Positions 5,626-9,703 of a stretch of 9,703 nucleotides of DNA are shown here, piece by piece. Numbering within the stretch: position 1 is the stretch's first letter; each line of letters opens with the position of its first letter. The notes below the pieces were generated by a model. It was not told the origin of the DNA, searched no databases, and was given only the letters and a program-made list of their open reading frames with translations. The DNA lies in assembly GCA_029865285.1 (NCBI GenBank), contig JAOUHE010000059.1, positions 1 to 9,703 of the forward strand. Reading direction: 5' to 3'. This DNA is from Chloroflexota bacterium. GTDB taxonomy: Bacteria; Chloroflexota; Limnocylindria; QHBO01. The position numbers and the translations under genes are program-made.

Positions 5626-7773
5626 CTAGAAGGTGATCGTCACCTCGTTCGAGCAGACAGTGGTGCTGCCTTCCTGGCACACCCGGTAGGTGTACGAGCC
5701 GCTGCCACGCTGGTTGATGTTGTCCGTGAAGGAGCCGGCGTTTGCCGTCGTGGTCTTCACGCCATTCCGGTAGACGTCAACGTTCGCGCCGGACGCACCA
5801 GACCACGTCAGGTCCGCCTTCTGCACCCCCTTGACCTTGTATCCCGAGACGGTGAGCGAGATGGGGCTCGGCGCTGAGACGTTGATGTAGGCCACTTTCG
5901 TCTCTCCATCCGACCCGACCCCGTTGGTCGCCGTCAGCGTGACGGTGTAGCTACCGGCCGCGGAGTAGGTGTGCGAGGGGTTCTGCAAAGTGGACGTGCC
6001 GCCGTCACCGAAGGTCCACGACCACGATGTTGGCGCCCCCGACGAGGTATCGGTGAACTGCACGGACAGCGGGGCAACACCGCTCGTCGGCGTGGCGCTG
6101 AAGTTGGCCACTGGTGCCGTGGGCGTGCTGCTGCAGCTCGAGATCGTGAACGAGCCGATGAACGTGTGCCAGCCCGCGCTGCTCACGCCGGCGGTGTACT
6201 CGCCCGCGTACCAGAAGGTGCAGTCATCGAGCGGGTCGACGGCCAGCATGCTGTAGTCGCCCCACCGCCCCGAACTGTGCGTCTGGTAACCGGACCCTGC
6301 CTTCAACGTGATCACGGATCCAAGGGTGTTTGCCGGGTCGCTCGTGGCGCGGCCCGCCGCTCGGATCGATGGGCTGACGCTACCGCTGGAGACCGAATAG
6401 GCGATGGCGATGTCGCCCGCCCCGTTCATCGCCGCGCTGGCCACCCAGCGATTGGCGTCGTCCGGCGAGAACGTGCTCTGTTGGGCAACGCCCCAGCCCG
6501 CGCCGCCATTCCGCAGCTCGTACCAGCGGACCCCGGCCTTGTCGGCACCGGCATCCACCGTGTGATTGACGACAAGCGCCTGGTGGTCGCCGAAGTTCCG
6601 GTACGCAAGCCGGTACATCAGCCGGTCGCTCAGCGCATCGAGTTTCGTCCCGCCCGGCTGCGGGATGCAGTTGCGGGCGTAGCCGCACATGTCGGAGTCG
6701 AATGCCGAAACGCCCATCGTCGTCGTCCGCGTGAAGGTGGATGTGGCGGGGTCGGCCCAGTCCACGTGGAAGCCCCACAGCTGAAGCTGGTCGAGCGAGT
6801 ATCCCCAGGCGTCGTCGTCCATCTGCGCAAAGATGTTTGCCGCACCGGTCGGCGGAGGCGTGTTCCCGTCCAGGTCGGAGGGCAGCATGCCGCCCAGGTT
6901 CGGATCGGTGCTGTAGAGGTCGAAATAGACCATGCGGGCGGCCTGCCCGGAGAGCATGGCGTCGCGCTCGAAGGCGATCGCCCCGGCGCCGGCCCAGCTG
7001 CAGCCGATGAACTTGCAGCTGAACTGGTTGATGCTCATGTAGTACGCGTCCGGCCAGACGCCGAATTTCGGGTAGTCGTTGAGCTTGTTGTTGCTGACCA
7101 GGAACTGATAGCGGTAGTAGCTGCCGGTTGCGTCGCCGGTCTGGCTGACGGCAATGCACTGGTAGAACGGCCCGCGCGGGAAGCGCGGCAGGGCGAACTG
7201 GCTGATCATCCAGCGGTTCGCCAGCTGGTCGTACTGCACGACCGGGTCCCCATCGTTCGACGTTTCGCAGGCGCCACCAAAGCCCTGCCACAGAGTGTTG
7301 ATGGTCACCGGCCCGTAGGCAAGGGTGCCGTTGCGGTTGTAGACCGCGAGGTGCAGGTTGACCGTCTCCACGTACTGGGTCGGCCCGATGTCGCCGTTCG
7401 GGTCGGGTGGAAGCACGCCGTCGAGGTTGCCGATCCCCTCGAAGTTCGTGCCGCCCGTCGCGGCCGCCGCGGTGACCGGTGCGCTCTGCACCGCCGCATC
7501 CGGGGTCGCCGTTCCGCCCGACTCGCGCCCGGGCAGAGGCCCCTTTCTGGGCCGTTCGAACAGCTCGCCCACCCGCGCCGGCAGCGCCGGCAGGGCTCGC
7601 AACGGTCGAGCGGTCACGTCGGAATGCGTCGCGTAGCGGACCACCGGGTGGCTCGCCTGTGGCGCGCCGGGGCCCGGCTCAGCCGAGGTTGCGGGTCGGG
7701 CGAGTGCGGGGCTGGCCGTGATCGTCAGCGTGAAAAGAGCAAGAAGCAGAATCGATCAGCCGCGTGCGCGCAT
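5626..7773 (-). CDS. Exported PKD-domain protein, signal peptide interrupted by an in-frame TGA
   Basis: Read from the ATG at 7773, the gene encodes MRARG, a TGA (7756-7758), then SILLLALFTLTITASPALA, a full signal-peptide core with an ALA cleavage site, then a long secreted protein. After the TGA the frame is open to the TAA-free end at 5626. The first ATG/GTG/TTG after the TGA is the GTG at 7644, which gives 672 aa but no signal peptide. In that numbering, about 65-505 is a large Trp/Tyr/Gly/Asp-rich domain (GDPVVQYDQLANRWMISQFA; later RWGDYSMLAVDPLDDCTFWY) seen in other bacterial secreted proteins and perhaps a beta-propeller. A PKD domain lies at 510-589 (SWSWTFGDGG; NPSHTYSAAGSYTVTLT), and a fibronectin-III-like beta domain at 590-672. 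No catalytic motif is evident; adhesion or polymer binding is inference. It may be a fresh pseudogene, or the stop may be a sequence error. Confidence 0.85.
7756..7758 (-). other. In-frame TGA inside the signal peptide of the PKD protein
   Basis: The codons from the ATG at 7773 read ATG CGC GCA CGC GGC TGA TCG ATT CTG CTT. The basic n-region lies before the TGA and the hydrophobic core after it. A single-base change (for example from CGA or TGG) would restore one continuous signal peptide. The same genome region uses TGA as a normal stop for at least the hydrolase, ftcD and SIS genes, so general recoding of TGA is unlikely. Confidence 0.9.
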
Positions 7774-7781
7774 GTGTTGTA

Positions 7782-7788
7782 CCCCTTC
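7782..7788 (-). promoter_or_regulatory. Shine-Dalgarno that fixes the PKD-protein start
   Basis: GAAGGGG on the minus strand lies 8 bases before the ATG at 7773 and is one of the better ribosome binding sites in the window. It supports translation starting upstream of the TGA rather than at the GTG at 7644, which would remove the signal peptide. Confidence 0.7.
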
Positions 7789-7835
7789 TAATGCCAAGCA
7801 GCCGAGCGCGTCACCGGGCCGCGACTGAAGCTCGG

Positions 7836-7854
7836 ATCATAGGGCTCCGGTCAA
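7836..7854 (-). promoter_or_regulatory. Candidate promoter of the PKD-protein gene
   Basis: On the minus strand TTGACC (7849-7854) precedes TATGAT (7836-7841) by 7 bases. TATGAT is a strong -10 match and leaves a leader of about 55 bases before the ATG at 7773. No -35 is visible at normal spacing. The same TTGACC-to-hexamer arrangement is found before ftcD. Confidence 0.38.
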
Positions 7855-7857
7855 CGT

Positions 7858-7871
7858 GTGCGCAGGCGCAC
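7858..7871 (-). terminator. Small hairpin just after the SIS gene stop
   Basis: GTGCGC-AG-GCGCAC (plus strand) is a 6-bp dyad, or a 5-bp stem with a 4-base loop, starting 4 bases after the SIS stop codon. No U tract follows. It also lies just upstream of the PKD-gene promoter candidate, so it could be a weak terminator or chance. Confidence 0.22.
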
Positions 7872-7875
7872 CGGG

Positions 7876-9033
7876 TCAGGCGTCCGCCGCGGCTGCCTGG
7901 CGTGGGTCCTCCCGGCCCAGGGTGTCGGGGTTGACGCCCCGCGCACGGGCCAGCCGTTCGGTGAGCAACTGGAGCGGGATGGCGCCGCCGAGTGCCGCCG
8001 CGACGATCCGCGGCAACCCGGCGGCGAGTGGCACCGCCAGGCGTCCGGCGGGGGTGAGGCCCAGGGGGATGTCGTCGCCAAGATCGGCCGCCACGATCGC
8101 CGCTGCCGGCATGCCCAGCGCCTGCGCGGAACGCAGCACGGCTCTCGACCGCTCGAGGAGCGGCGCGCCCCACGCCTCGCCATCGGTGAGCAGAAGGACG
8201 AGGCCGGTGCGCGCATCGGCGGCGGCGAGGTGGCCGTGGCGGATCGTCTCGAGGTGGTGCGCCGCTGCCGGCAGTCGAGCTCCCTCCTCGATCTTCAATG
8301 CCAGCTCGCGCGCTGCGGCGTAGTCAATACCCGACCCGACCACCAGCAGCCGCGTGCAGCCGGACAGGGCAGCAGCCATCTGCTCAGCACCGGCCTCGTG
8401 GTCGGCGATCTGCAGCAGCGCGCGCACGACGATCGGGTCGACCGGTTGTTCGCGGAGCGCGCCCGCCAGGACCGCGGCCGCCACCAGCGGCGAGAGATAC
8501 CCGACGGTGTGGCACCAGGACTGGTCCTGCTCGCCGGTGAGCAGCAGCACGTCGGCGAGGGCGGCTCCCGGGGAGCGGCCGCTCACCGTGATGAGCGCGG
8601 TGGCGGCACCGGCGTCCCGCGCGCCGCGCAGCGCGTCGTTGGTCGCCGTGGTGCCGCCCTCGTGCGAGACGGCCAGCAGCACGCCGTTGGCGGGCGGGCG
8701 CCGCACCAGCTCGAACGCCTGGGCGCTGCGCACCCCGGCGTCGAGCGCCTCACCGAGCAGGGCGGCGGCCATCAGGGCAGCATGCTCGCTCGTCCCGCAG
8801 CCGGTGGTCAGGATCGGCCGGCTGTCGGCGACCGCCGCGTGGATCAGCGCCGCGAGCCGCGGGATTGCCGGGTCAGCAGTCAGCCGGCGGACGAGCCGCT
8901 CGCCGAGCGCCGGCTCGGCGGCGATCATCTCGGTCATGGCGTACGGCGGGCCGTCGCGCAGAAGCGGCATGGTCGAGCCGGCCCACGGGTCGGGCGCGCC
9001 CGGAAGGGTCGCTTCGGGATCGAAGTCGGGCAT
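7876..9033 (-). CDS. Double SIS-domain sugar-phosphate-binding protein (GlmS-isomerase-like)
   Basis: The protein is 385 aa with two SIS domains and no glutamine amidotransferase domain. SIS 1 (about 60-200) has TTGCGTSEHA at 76-85 and AVSHEGGTTAT at 121-131, equivalent to the phosphate-binding loops of the GlmS isomerase domain. SIS 2 (about 215-385) has VVGSGIDY at 231-238, ELALKIEEGARLPAAAHH at 243-260 and ETIRHGHLA at 262-270. E249/E250 and H266 fall where GlmS keeps its catalytic Glu and His. The C-terminus ends QAAAADA and lacks the terminal Lys-containing tail of GlmS. It probably binds or isomerises an amino-sugar phosphate, or acts as a deglycase or deaminase like other stand-alone double-SIS proteins; the substrate cannot be named. 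The ATG at 9033 is chosen as the first residue before MPDFDPE; it has no Shine-Dalgarno but a well-placed promoter. It is divergent from the oxidase gene. Confidence 0.9.
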   Translation of the reverse strand: MPDFDPEATLPGAPDPWAGSTMPLLRDGPPYAMTEMIAAEPALGERLVRRLTADPAIPRLAALIHAAVADSRPILTTGCGTSEHAALMAAALLGEALDAGVRSAQAFELVRRPPANGVLLAVSHEGGTTATNDALRGARDAGAATALITVSGRSPGAALADVLLLTGEQDQSWCHTVGYLSPLVAAAVLAGALREQPVDPIVVRALLQIADHEAGAEQMAAALSGCTRLLVVGSGIDYAAARELALKIEEGARLPAAAHHLETIRHGHLAAADARTGLVLLLTDGEAWGAPLLERSRAVLRSAQALGMPAAAIVAADLGDDIPLGLTPAGRLAVPLAAGLPRIVAAALGGAIPLQLLTERLARARGVNPDTLGREDPRQAAAADA

Positions 9034-9040
9034 GAACGGG

Positions 9041-9068
9041 ATGCTACGCGATCTCTTGGCCAGCCCAA
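9041..9068 (-). promoter_or_regulatory. Leaderless-type promoter of the SIS gene
   Basis: On the minus strand TTGGGC (9063-9068), 16 bases, then TAGCAT (9041-9046), then 7 bases, then ATG at 9033. This is the best sigma70-like pair in the window. The spacing puts the transcription start at or within a base of the start codon, which fits the lack of a Shine-Dalgarno. Confidence 0.5.
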
Positions 9069-9082
9069 TCCATCGGTACACT
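9056..9082 (+). promoter_or_regulatory. Leaderless-type promoter of the leader ORF and oxidase gene
   Basis: TTGGCC (9056-9061), 15 bases, then TACACT (9077-9082), then 6 bases, then ATG at 9089. It overlaps the SIS promoter on the other strand within the same 55-bp gap, so the two divergent genes may compete for RNA polymerase or share a regulator. Confidence 0.42.
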
Positions 9083-9088
9083 CTTGCG

Positions 9089-9121
9089 ATGAGCGACCAC
9101 CCTGCGAGCGCGCTGGGATGA
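9089..9121 (+). CDS. 10-codon leader ORF overlapping the oxidase start
   Basis: ATG at 9089 opens a frame for MSDHPASALG that ends with TGA at 9119-9121. The TGA overlaps the ATG of the oxidase gene (9118-9120) as ATGA. The leader ATG is placed 6 bases after a -10-like hexamer, whereas the oxidase ATG has neither a Shine-Dalgarno nor a promoter at that distance. I infer that ribosomes load on a leaderless mRNA at 9089 and reach the oxidase by termination-reinitiation. The peptide has no run of one amino acid, so classic attenuation is not indicated. Confidence 0.4.
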   Translation: MSDHPASALG

Positions 9122-9703
9122 GCGCGCCTCGCGGACTGCCCGTTCCGCCGCGTGCCAGCTTCGAGCCGAGCCTGCCGGCCGACCCGGACCTGCTGAACCT
9201 GCATGACTACGAGCGCGTGGCCGCGCAGCGCCTTGCCCCCGGTCCGCTCGCCTACTTTGCCGGTGGCGCGAACGACGAGCGGACGCTCGAAGGAAACCGA
9301 ATCGCGTTCGCGAGCCGCGTCCTCGTGCCGCGCGTCATGCGCGACGTTTCGAAGGTGGACACATCGGTCCAGATGCTCGGCCGCCGGTGGCCGACACCGA
9401 TCTGGATCGCCCCGACCGCCCTCCAGCGGATGGCCCACGCCGACGGTGAGCTGGCCACCGCCCGCGCTGCGGCGGCGCGAGACATGACGTTTGCCCTCTC
9501 CACCTCGGCGACCACCGACATGGCCGATGTCGCTGCGATCGACGGGCCGCGCTGGTACCAGGTCTACCTGCTGGCCGATCCCGGGGCGCGACGAGCGATG
9601 GTCGAGCGCGCGGTCGCCAACGGCTACGAGGCGCTGGTGCTGACGGTTGACCTCGCCCGCCTGGGCCGCCGCGAGCGGGACATGCGTGTCGGCTTCGCCA
9701 TCC
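9118..9703 (+). CDS. FMN-dependent alpha-hydroxy-acid dehydrogenase or oxidase, C-terminus beyond window
   Basis: 195 codons are visible and the frame is open at the right edge, about half of a normal 350-400 aa enzyme. Segments typical of the glycolate oxidase/L-lactate dehydrogenase family are NLHDYERVA at 27-35, AYFAGGANDERTLEGNRIAF at 45-64, WIAPTALQRMAHADGE at 96-111 (FMN-binding start of the TIM barrel), LSTSATT at 127-133, RWYQVYL at 145-151 and LTVDLARLGRRERDMRVGF at 175-193. The canonical TVDTP is TVDLA here. The active-site His and Arg lie beyond the edge, so the substrate (lactate, glycolate, mandelate or another) and the electron acceptor cannot be told. No in-frame start exists upstream, so the ATG at 9118 is the likely one, reached through the leader ORF. 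Confidence 0.9.
   Translation, partial: MSAPRGLPVPPRASFEPSLPADPDLLNLHDYERVAAQRLAPGPLAYFAGGANDERTLEGNRIAFASRVLVPRVMRDVSKVDTSVQMLGRRWPTPIWIAPTALQRMAHADGELATARAAAARDMTFALSTSATTDMADVAAIDGPRWYQVYLLADPGARRAMVERAVANGYEALVLTVDLARLGRRERDMRVGFAI

Noticed and set aside
5501..5680. Longer N-terminus for the formimidoyltransferase (start near 5680)
   Set aside because: The extra residues look like random translated intergenic sequence, and they overlap the terminal codons of the PKD gene. The GTG at 5500 has a well-spaced GAGG and gives the family N-terminus.
5626..7773. General reassignment of TGA to an amino acid in this organism
   Set aside because: TGA ends the hydrolase, ftcD and SIS genes exactly where their families end, and no other gene in the window has an internal TGA.
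5971..7791. 606-codon open frame on the plus strand
   Set aside because: It is antisense to the PKD-domain protein, which has clear domains and a signal peptide on the minus strand. The plus frame is low-complexity, rich in Arg, Ala, Gly and Val, has no recognisable domain, and is the kind of frame that stays open by chance in G+C-rich DNA.

Overview
The window is a G+C-rich, densely coded piece of a bacterial chromosome. Gene ends overlap or nearly touch in two places, and the longest gap between genes is about 225 bases. The gene set fits a non-model Chloroflexota-like bacterium: an UlaG/UPF0173-type hydrolase, an uncharacterised secreted HExxH protein, an exported PKD-domain protein and a Ser-Gln repeat surface protein. 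That phylum call is an impression from protein style, not a measured placement; Actinobacteriota is the main alternative. I see no phage, IS, CRISPR or plasmid genes, so this is ordinary chromosome with two exported proteins of accessory character.

Layout, left to right. (1) 1-570, minus: the N-terminal part of a secreted or surface protein, running off the window edge inside a perfect 18-bp tandem repeat that encodes Ser-Gln. (2) 796-1440, minus: a metallo-beta-lactamase-fold hydrolase. It is divergent from (3) 1645-2922, plus: a membrane-anchored or exported zincin-like putative metallopeptidase. Their shared 204-bp intergenic region holds a perfect 12-bp inverted repeat and a G-rich tract. 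(4) 2925-4589, minus: argS, convergent with gene 3 and only two bases away. (5) 4586-5500, minus: glutamate formimidoyltransferase, upstream of argS and joined to it by an ATGA overlap. (6) 5626-7773, minus: an exported PKD-domain protein whose signal peptide is cut by an in-frame TGA. (7) 7876-9033, minus: a double-SIS sugar-phosphate-binding protein. It is divergent from (8) 9118-9703, plus: an FMN-dependent alpha-hydroxy-acid dehydrogenase, incomplete at the right edge and preceded by a 10-codon leader ORF that ends on its start codon.

The clear working links are the formimidoyltransferase-argS operon and two divergent promoter regions. The rest looks like a mix of housekeeping and cell-surface genes. 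Across the window the starts fall into two classes. Genes 1, 5 and 6 have leaders with a Shine-Dalgarno sequence, and each has a (T/G)TGACC element 5-7 bases before a TAnnAT hexamer. Genes 2, 3, 7 and the leader ORF of gene 8 have a -10-like hexamer only 6-10 bases before ATG and no Shine-Dalgarno, which suggests leaderless transcripts. The most notable single observations are the stop codon inside the signal peptide of gene 6, the leaderless divergent promoter with its coupled mini-ORF at 9034-9121, the 12-bp inverted repeat at 1467-1502, and the perfect Ser-Gln coding repeat.
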